Source: Bradyrhizobium sp. Leo170 (GTDB lineage Bacteria > Pseudomonadota > Alphaproteobacteria > Rhizobiales > Xanthobacteraceae). From it: a stretch of 41,101 nt of DNA. Shown piece by piece: positions 8,377-16,089 of this stretch. A model generated the notes under the pieces. It was given only the letters and a program-made list of their open reading frames with translations, ran no database searches and had not been told where the DNA came from. A program made the translations under genes and the position numbers. The DNA lies in contig NZ_PSRR01000035.1 in the NCBI RefSeq assembly GCF_004296405.1, forward strand, positions 1 to 41,101. Reading direction: 5' to 3'. Position 1 is the stretch's first letter; each line of letters opens with the position of its first letter.

Positions 8377-8450
8377 GAGCATGATCTCCGCGCAAACGCT
8401 TCGCGTTTGTCGCGAGGGAAAACCGGTTTCCACTTTTCCGGATCATGCTC
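8377..8450. repeat. Dispersed repeat with GAGCATGATC ends
   Basis: The element is bounded by a perfect 10-bp inverted repeat, GAGCATGATC at 8377-8386 and GATCATGCTC at 8441-8450. The inner part contains GCAAACGCTTCGCGTTTG, a hairpin, and the GGAAAACCGGTTTCCACTTT word that I recognise as widespread in Bradyrhizobium intergenic regions. It ends six bases before the livK stop codon and could form part of its transcript end. Confidence 0.75.
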
Positions 8451-8455
8451 GAACA

Positions 8456-9628
8456 TCACTTCATCGGGCACTTGTCGTGGAAGCGATCCTGGTCGTTCTC
8501 GACGATGGTTGCCACCGTCTTCAGCGATAGCTGGCCGTCCGCGTCCTTGACCACGTCCTGCAGGTAGAAATTCTGGATCGGGATGTGGTTGTTGCCGTAT
8601 TTGAACGGACCGCGCAGCGACTTGAAGTTGGCCTTCTCCATCTCCGCCTTCATCGCGTCCTTTTTGGTCAGGTCGCTCTTCACCGCGACCACCGCGCTGT
8701 TGATGAGCTGGGCGGCGTCATAGGCTTGCGCGCCGTAATAGGTCGGGCGCAGGTTCGCGTATTTCTTGCGGTAATCGGCGACGAAGCGCTTGTTCTCTTC
8801 GTTCGGCAGGTCGTTCACCCATTCCTGGGCCCCGGGAATGCCGAGCGCGTTTTCCTTTTGCAGCGGCAAGGACAATTCGTCGATGGTGAAGGCGGTATAG
8901 AGCGGGATCTGCTGCTTGATGCCGGCCTGCACATACTGGTTGAGGAACTGCACGCCGGCGGCGCCCGGATAGAACACGAAGATCGACTCGGCCTTCGAGT
9001 TGCGCGCCTTGGTCAACTCGGCGGAGAAATCGAGCTGGCTCGGCCACACCGTATATTCTTCGCCGACCACCTCGCCCTTGAAGGTGCTCTTGACGCCCGC
9101 AAGCATGTCCTTGCCGGCGGCATAGTTCGGCCCGATCAGGAACACCGATTTCACGCCCTTCTGGTTCATGTAGAGGCCCATGGCGGCGGGCGTCTGGTCA
9201 TTCTGCCAGGAGGTCGAGAAGACGTAAGGCGAGCAAAGCTCGCCGGCGAGCTGGGACGGGCCGGCATTGGCCGAGATCAGGAAGGTCTTGCTGTCGACGG
9301 CGGTCTTCAGCGAGGCCAGGAGCACGTTCGACCAGATGTAGCCGACAATGAAGTCGACCTTGTCGGACTGCACCAGTTTCTCGGTCTTCTGCTTGCCGAC
9401 ATCCGGCTTCTGCTGGTCGTCCTCATAGATCACCTCAACCGGCTTGCCGTCCATCTTGCGGCCGAGATGGTCGAGCGCCAGCTCGAACGAGTTCCGCATG
9501 TCGTTGCCGATGACGGCGGTCGGACCGCTGAAAGTCGAGACAAAGCCGATCTTGATCGTGTCAGCCGCAAGTGCGGGCTGCGCCAGCGCCAGCGCGGTCA
9601 CGCCCGCCAGCCAAAATGACGTTTTCAT
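8456..9628 (-). CDS. livK: Liv-type ABC transporter periplasmic binding protein
   Basis: A 390-residue periplasmic solute-binding protein (Peripla_BP_6 type). The ATG at 9628 gives a clean signal peptide (MKTSFWLAGVTALALA, cleavage likely after QPALA) and is preceded by a GGAGGGGAG-like ribosome site; the ATG at 9655 is upstream of that site. The mature protein starts ADTIKIGFVSTFSGP. Motifs such as FLISANAGPSQ and VFSTSWQNDQTP recall binding proteins for aromatic acids as much as for branched-chain amino acids. A feruloyl-CoA synthase 3.6 kb away makes aromatic uptake a reasonable inference, but not a proven one. It is the first gene of the importer. Confidence 0.9.
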   Translation of the reverse strand: MKTSFWLAGVTALALAQPALAADTIKIGFVSTFSGPTAVIGNDMRNSFELALDHLGRKMDGKPVEVIYEDDQQKPDVGKQKTEKLVQSDKVDFIVGYIWSNVLLASLKTAVDSKTFLISANAGPSQLAGELCSPYVFSTSWQNDQTPAAMGLYMNQKGVKSVFLIGPNYAAGKDMLAGVKSTFKGEVVGEEYTVWPSQLDFSAELTKARNSKAESIFVFYPGAAGVQFLNQYVQAGIKQQIPLYTAFTIDELSLPLQKENALGIPGAQEWVNDLPNEENKRFVADYRKKYANLRPTYYGAQAYDAAQLINSAVVAVKSDLTKKDAMKAEMEKANFKSLRGPFKYGNNHIPIQNFYLQDVVKDADGQLSLKTVATIVENDQDRFHDKCPMK

Positions 9629-9917
9629 GTTCACTCCCCTCCTCAACCATTCCAACCGGCCCGCCAGGCGGGTGAACCGTCCGGCGGCGCCATCCGTGCC
9701 CCCGTCACTCCCGCTCAGGGTGACGTGTTTTGTGCGCGGAATCCTGACTGGGCAGCAAGCGTGAACCGAAGGCGGCGTTTAGAACCTTCGGTGCATGCTC
9801 GCGCCTAATCTGCACCATAATTCGTAAAATACGAGGCTGGCAAGAATTATAGTGCCGGTTGCCGGGCAACCATTGTCGCAGTTTCGGAGCTGCTGCCGGC
9901 CGCCTTTGCCGCGCCGA

Positions 9918-10808
9918 CTACACCAGATATTCCGCGTCCTCGATGACGTAGGACGCGTGGCGGAAATCCCGGATGCTTGCAACCCTGTCGGCCCGCCAGT
10001 CCAGCAGCACGAAATAGTTCGGCCGCGTCGCGGCGGGCACCGTGGGGTCGAACACCAGGATCGCGGGACGGCCTTCCACAAGCCCCGGCACCAGATGCCA
10101 GTCGCTGGCCTTGGCGTAATTGCCGAAATAGCGCGAAACCTCGGCTTTGCCATTGAGCCGGGTCCTGCTGACGAGATCAAGCTTGATGTCGTCGGCGATC
10201 ATGGCGCGGATGGCGTCGAAATCGCGGGCGTTGAAATGGGTGACATAGGCGGAAAGACGGGCCCGATCGGCGTCCGTCAGCTTCGGCCGCGGCGCGTCGT
10301 CGCCTTCTTGCGCGAGCTGGCGCAGCCGGACCCGGCCACGGTGCAGGCTGGCCTTTGCCGCCACCAGGCTCAGGTCCATGATCTCGCAGACTTCCGCCAG
10401 CGAATAGCCGAGCACGTCCCTCAGGATCACGCTGCTGCGCTGCGCCACCGGCAGGCGCATGAAAGTACGCAGGCTGGCGGCGGCGATCTCGCGGCGGGCG
10501 ATGTCGTCGAGCTCGTCGGCCATCATGTCGACCTCCTCCGCCGACCGGAGCGCGGCCTGCCGCTGGCGGCGGCGCAGGAAATCGAGCGCGGCGTTGTGCG
10601 CTATCCTGAACAGCCAGCCTTCCGGGTTTTGGATCTCCCCAGCCAAAGGAAACGCTTCCACCGCCTTGATCAGCGCATCCTGCAACACGTCCTCGCCGTC
10701 GATCACCGAACCGACCATGCGGGAGCAGTAGCGGTGCAGCCGCGGCCGCAGCACGACCAGGAGGCTGTCGAGACCCGCGGCCACCGATGCATCGGACACT
10801 GGCGTCAT
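9918..10808 (-). CDS. ECF sigma factor with SnoaL-like C-terminal domain
   Basis: A 296-residue group 4 sigma factor. Region 2 spans about residues 18-85 (RLHRYCSRM, EDVLQDALIKAV, NPEGWLFRIAHNAALDFLRRR). Region 4 spans about 120-175 (LPVAQRSSVILRDVLGYSLAEV, LSLVAAKASLHRGR). The remaining ~120 residues form a SnoaL/NTF2-like fold that replaces an anti-sigma partner in ECF41- and ECF56-like groups; I cannot assign the group with certainty. The start overlaps the stop of the upstream ABM-like gene (ATGA, 10805-10808). No anti-sigma gene is adjacent, consistent with self-control through the C-terminal domain. Confidence 0.88.
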   Translation of the reverse strand: MTPVSDASVAAGLDSLLVVLRPRLHRYCSRMVGSVIDGEDVLQDALIKAVEAFPLAGEIQNPEGWLFRIAHNAALDFLRRRQRQAALRSAEEVDMMADELDDIARREIAAASLRTFMRLPVAQRSSVILRDVLGYSLAEVCEIMDLSLVAAKASLHRGRVRLRQLAQEGDDAPRPKLTDADRARLSAYVTHFNARDFDAIRAMIADDIKLDLVSRTRLNGKAEVSRYFGNYAKASDWHLVPGLVEGRPAILVFDPTVPAATRPNYFVLLDWRADRVASIRDFRHASYVIEDAEYLV

Positions 10809-11128
10809 TCTCCCTGCTCAGGATCATGCTCCAGCATACGGTAGTTGCCGACCACCCTGGCGCTGCGAACCAGCGGCGGCTCGGCGCAACGGTCGCGAAT
10901 GCCGCTCTGGAACGCCTTGAACGCGGCGAGCTGCGGCAACGCGCTGGACCCGTCGTCGGATGCGGTCTCCACGACATGGATGAACGTGTCGTCCTCCAGC
11001 CGCAGCGTGAGATAGCGCACGCCATCGGGCTTTGCCGCCTTCAGTTCCGCAAACACCGCCGCAACCAGTTCGGCGTTCGTATCGGCCATTTCGGGCTTCG
11101 CCTTGTACCTGATCAGCCTGGTCGTCAT
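10805..11128 (-). CDS. Small ABM/dimeric alpha-beta barrel-like protein
   Basis: A 107-residue protein beginning MTTRLIRYKAKPEMADTN. The size and pattern (RYLTLRLEDDTFIHVVE, then LAAFKAFQSGIRDRC) resemble small antibiotic-biosynthesis-monooxygenase (ABM) or stress-responsive dimeric barrel proteins. No catalytic residue can be named. The ATG at 11128 follows GGGAGAGGAC; the upstream ATG at 11173 has no comparable site. It is first in a two-gene operon and overlaps the sigma-factor start by four bases, so the two products are probably functionally linked, perhaps as sigma target or sensor. Confidence 0.75.
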   Translation of the reverse strand: MTTRLIRYKAKPEMADTNAELVAAVFAELKAAKPDGVRYLTLRLEDDTFIHVVETASDDGSSALPQLAAFKAFQSGIRDRCAEPPLVRSARVVGNYRMLEHDPEQGE

Positions 11129-11384
11129 CGTCCTCTCCCTGGTTCGAGCCGCGATGCGGAAGCCATCGCGCATCCCAAGGACGTTTGGCGACGGTCAAAG
11201 GATACGGTCCTAGGGAAGAATTTTTGCGCTCCTAGGCGCCGTCGCCGATCACGGCCGCGGCACCACGGAAGGCCTGAGCCATACGTTTTCGCTATCGTGC
11301 GATTAGAAAGAAGCGCCTTGGAACAACTGCACAAATGAATACATAATCTACCCGGAGATACCGAGAACCCCGGGGCCATAATCC

Positions 11385-12659
11385 ATGACGACGCCGTCGA
11401 AAGATCCGCATCACGTGGTGATCGTCGGCGCAGGCTTTGGTGGCTTGGAGGCGACGTTTGGGCTCGCCGGCGCGCCGGTGAAGATTACCTTGATCGACCG
11501 TCGCAATCATCATCTGTTCCAGCCACTGCTTTACCAGGTCGCGACCGCTTCGCTGGCGACCTCCGAGATCGCCTGGCCGATCCGCCACCTCCTGCGCGAC
11601 CGCCGCGAGGTGACGACACTGTTCGCCAACGTCAACAGCATCGACGCCGAAGGCAAGCGTGTCGTGCTCGATGACGGCGACAGCGTCCCCTATGACACGC
11701 TGATCCTCGCGACCGGCGCACGCCACGACTATTTCGGCCACGACGAATGGGAACCGTTCGCACCAGGCCTGAAAACGCTGGAGGATGCCACCACGCTCCG
11801 GCGCCGCATCCTCGTCGCCTTCGAGCGCGCCGAGCGCGAGACCGATCCGGCGCGGCGCGCGGCGCTATTGACCTTCGTCATCGTCGGCGCCGGCCCGACC
11901 GGCGTCGAAATGGCCGGCACCATCGCCGACCTCGCACGCGACACGCTGGCGCCTGACTTCCGCAACATCGACACCCACAAGACCCGCGTCGTTCTGATCG
12001 AGGCGGGCTCGCGGGTACTCGCAGGCTTTCCCGACGATCTCTCGACCTACGCGCAGCGTTCGCTCGAAAAGCTCGGCGTCGAGGTGATGCTGGGCGCGCC
12101 GGTCACCGAATGCGATGCCGACGGCGTGGTCTATGGCGGCAAGAGATTGGAGGCGCGGACCATCATCTGGGCTGCCGGCGTGCGCGCCTCACGGGCCGCC
12201 GAATGGCTGAACGCGCCGGCCGACCGCGCCTACCGGCTACAGGTCAATCCCGACCTCACCGTCCCCGGTCATCCCGACATCTTTGCGATCGGCGATACCG
12301 TCACGATCGCCGGTCCCGACGGCAAGCCGGTGCCCGGCATCGCACCGGCGGCAAAGCAGGAAGGGCGTTACGTCGCGACGCTGATCAGGGCGCGGCTCGA
12401 AGGCCGCACACTGCCGCCATTCCGCTACAAGCACCAGGGCAGCCTCGCCCAGATCGGCAAGCGGTTGGCCGTGATCGATTTTGGTTGGCTCAAGCTGCGC
12501 GGCGCCATCGCCTGGTGGATCTGGGGCGTCGCCCACATCTACTTCCTTATCGGCATCCGCCACCGCCTCAGCGTCGCGCTGAGCTGGCTCTGGATTCACG
12601 CCCGCGACCAGCGCGCGGCCCGGCTGATCACCCAGGGCAGCAGCAAGGTGGCGCGATAG
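11385..12659 (+). CDS. ndh: Type II NADH dehydrogenase (NDH-2)
   Basis: A 424-residue FAD enzyme that oxidises NADH and reduces quinone at the inner face of the membrane without pumping protons. The FAD-binding motif VIVGAGFGG is at residues 12-20. The NADH-binding motif VIVGAGPTGVEMAG is at about 166-179. FAIGDT near residue 303 closes the flavin site, followed by APAAKQEGRYVA. The C-terminal WWIWGVAHIYFLIG and SWLWIHA segments form the membrane-associating helices typical of NDH-2. It is monocistronic, with a ~255-bp leader on the 5' side. It could feed the CioAB oxidase encoded further along the window. Confidence 0.9.
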   Translation: MTTPSKDPHHVVIVGAGFGGLEATFGLAGAPVKITLIDRRNHHLFQPLLYQVATASLATSEIAWPIRHLLRDRREVTTLFANVNSIDAEGKRVVLDDGDSVPYDTLILATGARHDYFGHDEWEPFAPGLKTLEDATTLRRRILVAFERAERETDPARRAALLTFVIVGAGPTGVEMAGTIADLARDTLAPDFRNIDTHKTRVVLIEAGSRVLAGFPDDLSTYAQRSLEKLGVEVMLGAPVTECDADGVVYGGKRLEARTIIWAAGVRASRAAEWLNAPADRAYRLQVNPDLTVPGHPDIFAIGDTVTIAGPDGKPVPGIAPAAKQEGRYVATLIRARLEGRTLPPFRYKHQGSLAQIGKRLAVIDFGWLKLRGAIAWWIWGVAHIYFLIGIRHRLSVALSWLWIHARDQRAARLITQGSSKVAR

Positions 12660-12716
12660 CCTTAAACCAAAAAGAACCGCTGGAACGACCTTATTGCGGG
12701 CCGTGACCCCGCAGCG

Positions 12717-13253
12717 ATGATCGAAGAAATGAGCACTCAAACCTCCCCCAGGAAGCCGCGCCGGCCGAGACCCGCGCAAGCAGCGGCTGTCAATTCCGGC
12801 CCAACGCTCGATCTCGATCGCTACGTGCCGGCCTTCGTCACCTTCATTGCCAACAAGCTGTCGAACAGCGCCACCTCGTTCTACCAGCGTCATTTCGGCG
12901 TCAATGTCACGGAGTGGCGGATCATGTCGCAGCTCGCGATCGAGCCGGGCATCCCCGCCTCGCGCATCTGCCACATCATCGGCTTCGACAAGGGACCGGT
13001 GAGCCGGACGCTGGCGCTGTTGCAGAAGCGCGGGCTGGTCGCGATCCGCGCCAACCCGAACGACGGCCGCAGCCATTCGATCACGCTGACGGCCAGAGGC
13101 CGCGCCATCCATGACAAGGTCATCGTCGCCGCGCTCGATCGCGAGCGTCGGCTGTTGTCCTGCCTGCGCAAGGACGAGCGGGAGATGCTGATCGATCTGT
13201 TGCGCCGGCTGCACAACAATCTCGGCGCCGTCACCGGCCAGACCGGCTCCTGA
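12717..13253 (+). CDS. MarR-family transcriptional regulator
   Basis: A 178-residue winged-helix regulator (174 if the ATG at 12729 is used; neither start has a strong ribosome site). A basic, proline-rich N-terminus precedes the MarR core: YVPAFVTFIANKLSNSATSF, then TEWRIMSQLAIEPGI, the recognition region KGPVSRTLALLQKRGLV and the wing NPNDGRSHSITLTARG. The gene converges on the feruloyl-CoA synthase gene, whose stop is 14 bases away, so it may govern aromatic metabolism. Its operator was not identified. Confidence 0.88.
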   Translation: MIEEMSTQTSPRKPRRPRPAQAAAVNSGPTLDLDRYVPAFVTFIANKLSNSATSFYQRHFGVNVTEWRIMSQLAIEPGIPASRICHIIGFDKGPVSRTLALLQKRGLVAIRANPNDGRSHSITLTARGRAIHDKVIVAALDRERRLLSCLRKDEREMLIDLLRRLHNNLGAVTGQTGS

Positions 13254-13267
13254 CGCTTTGCCCGGCG

Positions 13268-15130
13268 TCAGCCGGCGCAGGCGATCCATTCACGCGAGGT
13301 ATCGTCATCCAGCATCGCCACCGCGTCCGCGCGGCGCGTCAGCACCGCGCGCTGGTTGATGTAGCCCTTGTCGGTGATCTCGCCGCCGTCAACGGAGGCG
13401 GGCTCCGCAAGCAACAGCGCGCGCGTGGCGTGGCCGGAGGAGTTGCCGCTCTGCGCCCTCAGTCTGGCAAGACCCTGCGCGATCGCGCCGCGGATCGATT
13501 CGTGGCCGATCACATCGGCGATATCGGCGCTGTCGGGTAACGCGGCCTGCGCGCGGCAGGCGGCGATGTTGGGGAATACCAGGAAGCGAACTTCGTCGCC
13601 GCCATGGGCGGTGACGACGATGTCCTGCGCGAGCGGCGCCAGTGCGGCGATGCCGGCGACGCGCAGCGTGCCGACGCTGACCCAGGTGCCGGAATTGAGC
13701 TTGAAATCCTCGGCAACGCGGCCGTCGAAGAAAAGCCCGCGCTCCGGCTGTTCCGGATCGGCAAACCTCACGGCATCGCCGATCCGGTAAAAGCCTTCCT
13801 CGTCGAACGCCTGCGCCGTCAGCTCCGGCGCCTTCCAGTAGCCCGGCGTGACATTGGGGCCGCGCACGCGGACCTCGAGCTTGTCGCCGGAGCTGACCAG
13901 CTTCAATTCGGTGCCCGGGACCGGAACGCCGATATTGCCGGAACGCTCCGCCAGAAAATGGCAATCGGTCGCGAGCGGCGACGTCTCGGTCGAGCCCCAG
14001 GCCGACACCATCGGAAGCCGGCGGCCGACGGTCTTCACGGACAATTCTTCCATCGCGTCCCATAGATTCTGCGGCAGCGCCGCGCCGGCATAGAAGGCGA
14101 ATTTCACCTCGCCGAAGAATTTGCGGCGTAGCTCGTCATGGTCGCGAAGCGCCGCGATCAGCATGTCGAAACCGCGCGGCACGTTGAAATAGACCGTCGG
14201 CACCACGCTGCGCAGATTTGCGAGCGACGTCGCGAACAGGCCCGGCGCCGGCTTACCGCCGTCGATATAAAGCGTGCCGCCGTTACGCAGCACCAGGTTG
14301 AAATTGTGGTTGGCGCCGAAGGTGTGGCTCCAGGGCAGCCAATCCAGGATCACGAGATCGTCGCTGTCAGCATCAAGGAAGGTCCAGGTCTGCGCCTTGG
14401 CCTGCTGGCTCGAGGTCAGCATGCGCTGGGTGTTGATCACGGCCTTCGGCGCGCCCGTCGACCCCGAGGTGAACAGGAATTTTGCGATGGTGTCCGGCGT
14501 CACCGCCGCGAAGGCCTTTTCCACCTCCGCGGTCTCGGGCGTAGCCGCGATGGCGCGGAACGAAATCGCATCGCTGTCGTCGGCAGCGCCGCTGATGGTG
14601 CTCGCGGTATGCAGCGGCCTGATTGCCGCCAGCGCCGCCGCGAACGGCCTGGTGGCGGAGACATAGATCGCGCCGGGCTCGAGCAGCCGGACCATGCTCG
14701 TCAGCTTGTCGAAATCCTTCGACATCAGCGAATAGGCCGGCGAGATCGCAGCCGACGGCACGCCGACATGCTGGGCGGCGAGCGCGAGCAGCGCGTGATC
14801 GATGCTGTTGTCGGAAAGGATCATCACCGGGCGTTCGGCGCTAAGGCCCTGCGCCAGGATCCAGGATGCGAGCGCACGCACCTGCGCCAAGGCATCGGCA
14901 TAGCTGACGGTGGTCCAGGGCACCTCGACATCGGCGCGCTCGGCGAGGAAGGCCCTGTTCGGCATCTGCCGCGCCCAATGCTCCAGCCAGTCGCCGACGC
15001 AGCGCGCGCCTTCGCGCAAGGGCACGGTCGATTTCACGATGATGCTGCCGTCGCCCCGCCGATCGGCAACGATCGCGGGCACAGCAAACAGATGATCGGG
15101 ATTGTCCCCGCGCGCGGCGGCAATCGTCAT
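13268..15130 (-). CDS. fcs: Feruloyl-CoA synthase-like AMP-forming acyl-CoA ligase
   Basis: A 620-residue cytosolic enzyme of the ANL superfamily. It activates ferulate or related hydroxycinnamates with ATP and CoA. The P-loop LFTSGSTGAPKAV, the WGSTETSP motif and the C-terminal GRVAEDFKLNSGTWVSVG segment (characteristic of Fcs) are present. The ATG at 15130 follows GGAGGAAACC; about 80 codons of open frame upstream are not coding. The gene is divergent from a MarR regulator with an inverted repeat between them. No enoyl-CoA hydratase/aldolase or vanillin dehydrogenase gene is in the window, so later steps must be encoded elsewhere. Other aryl acids are possible substrates. Confidence 0.88.
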   Translation of the reverse strand: MTIAAARGDNPDHLFAVPAIVADRRGDGSIIVKSTVPLREGARCVGDWLEHWARQMPNRAFLAERADVEVPWTTVSYADALAQVRALASWILAQGLSAERPVMILSDNSIDHALLALAAQHVGVPSAAISPAYSLMSKDFDKLTSMVRLLEPGAIYVSATRPFAAALAAIRPLHTASTISGAADDSDAISFRAIAATPETAEVEKAFAAVTPDTIAKFLFTSGSTGAPKAVINTQRMLTSSQQAKAQTWTFLDADSDDLVILDWLPWSHTFGANHNFNLVLRNGGTLYIDGGKPAPGLFATSLANLRSVVPTVYFNVPRGFDMLIAALRDHDELRRKFFGEVKFAFYAGAALPQNLWDAMEELSVKTVGRRLPMVSAWGSTETSPLATDCHFLAERSGNIGVPVPGTELKLVSSGDKLEVRVRGPNVTPGYWKAPELTAQAFDEEGFYRIGDAVRFADPEQPERGLFFDGRVAEDFKLNSGTWVSVGTLRVAGIAALAPLAQDIVVTAHGGDEVRFLVFPNIAACRAQAALPDSADIADVIGHESIRGAIAQGLARLRAQSGNSSGHATRALLLAEPASVDGGEITDKGYINQRAVLTRRADAVAMLDDDTSREWIACAG

Positions 15131-15233
15131 GGTTTCCTCCTCGCCCGTCCTGACCGGGCTTGCCCGGCGCAGCTTATGGCCGCCGGCTGCAGCCTCGTTC
15201 CGGGCTGCTTGGTCATAATGTTGGGCAGGACAA

Positions 15234-15249
15234 TTGTTGTCGTCAACAA
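15234..15249. promoter_or_regulatory. Candidate MarR operator between fcs and its regulator
   Basis: TTGTTG-TCGT-CAACAA is a perfect 6-bp inverted repeat with a 4-bp centre. It lies between the divergent fcs start (15130) and marR start (15307), in the only AT-rich part of that interval. Its size and symmetry suit a MarR dimer. Hydroxycinnamoyl-CoA-responsive MarR proteins (CouR/FerC type) repress cognate ligase genes from such positions, so autoregulation and repression of fcs are inferred. Confidence 0.55.
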
Positions 15250-15306
15250 CAATCTTTTCTTGCCCCTGCTCGGGCGTTAAAAGGGACGCGGCATCGGAGG
15301 AATCAC

Positions 15307-15828
15307 GTGGCCAACAGAGCGGCGCCGCTGCGGCTGACTTCCGCCAACGCGAAACCAGCAGGAAGACCAACAAGAAACGGCAAGGCGCGTCGAGAAGACG
15401 CGGACCGTGAGGTCGGGCTCGACGCGCTGGCCGGGCATGCCGGCTACGCAGTGCGACGATTTCAGATCTGGATCTTCCAGGATTTCATCAAGACGCTTGC
15501 GGCGGTCGATATCAGGCCGACGCAATATTCCGTCATGACCGTGATCGGCGCCAATCCGGGCCTGAGCCAGATGGCGGTGGCGAAGCGGCTCGGGATCGAG
15601 CGCGCCAGGCTGGTGCACCTCCTGGACGGCCTCGAGCGGCGCAAGCTGGTCAAGCGAGTCCAGTCCCCGTCCGACCGGCGGTGCCACGCCTTGTATCTTA
15701 CCGCGCAAGGCGAGACATCGCTGCGTCAGTTCAAGCGGCTTGCTGCCGAGCACGAACGTCACGTAGCCGAGAAGATCGGCAAGGAGAACCGGGAGCGCCT
15801 GCTTCACATCCTCTCCTGCTTCACCTGA
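15307..15828 (+). CDS. MarR-family regulator, probably of fcs
   Basis: The GTG at 15307 follows GGAGGA (15296-15301) and gives 173 residues. A basic N-terminal tail of about 40 residues leads into the MarR fold: YAVRRFQIWIFQDF, PTQYSVMTVIGANPG, the recognition helix LGIERARLVHLLDGLERR and the wing SPSDRRCHALYLT. Divergent orientation to feruloyl-CoA synthase and the shared palindrome suggest a repressor released by an aromatic acyl-CoA, as for CouR/FerC. The ligand assignment is inference from context. Confidence 0.85.
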   Translation: MANRAAPLRLTSANAKPAGRPTRNGKARREDADREVGLDALAGHAGYAVRRFQIWIFQDFIKTLAAVDIRPTQYSVMTVIGANPGLSQMAVAKRLGIERARLVHLLDGLERRKLVKRVQSPSDRRCHALYLTAQGETSLRQFKRLAAEHERHVAEKIGKENRERLLHILSCFT

Positions 15829-15864
15829 CCCCCGGCGCGGGGCGTACCTCGCCTCAAATCGCCC

Positions 15865-15881
15865 TGCCCAATGATTGGGCA
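15865..15881. promoter_or_regulatory. Perfect 17-bp palindrome upstream of the allophanate hydrolase gene
   Basis: TGCCCAATGATTGGGCA is an 8-bp inverted repeat around a single G. It lies 36 bases after the MarR stop and about 210 bases before the allophanate hydrolase start. With no loop it suits a protein-binding site better than a terminator. Which regulator would bind is unknown. Confidence 0.35.
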
Positions 15882-16089
15882 ATCCCGTTGCGGCGGATTG
15901 CCTCCTGGAACTCTTGCCAATTCCCACGCCTGCCCTAAGCGGCTGATCTTGCATGCCGATTCCAGTAACCGCGCCCGGATCGGAAATGTACACAATGGCA
16001 CATCGCTTGCTTCGGTCGGGCTTGGGTTTTGTCAGGCCGGGCGCCGTCGATCGTGGCGGAGATCGGTCGACCAACGGACGGGGCACCAC

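Larger units (their letters stand above)
8148..8455. other. livK-livH gap filled by dispersed repeats
   Basis: This 308-bp interval inside the importer operon holds no gene. It contains a long GC-rich inverted repeat (about 8197-8362) and a second element bounded by GAGCATGATC/GATCATGCTC (8377-8450). Such structure between a binding-protein gene and its permease genes often stabilises the upstream mRNA or lowers downstream expression, giving excess binding protein. That role is inferred here. Confidence 0.7.

Noticed and set aside
8197..8450. CRISPR array or riboswitch in the livK-livH gap
   Set aside because: The repeats are single long inverted elements, not regularly spaced direct repeats, and no known riboswitch core was recognised.
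8585..9619. Plus-strand open frame of 344 codons
   Set aside because: It lies antisense to the livK-like gene and matches no family.
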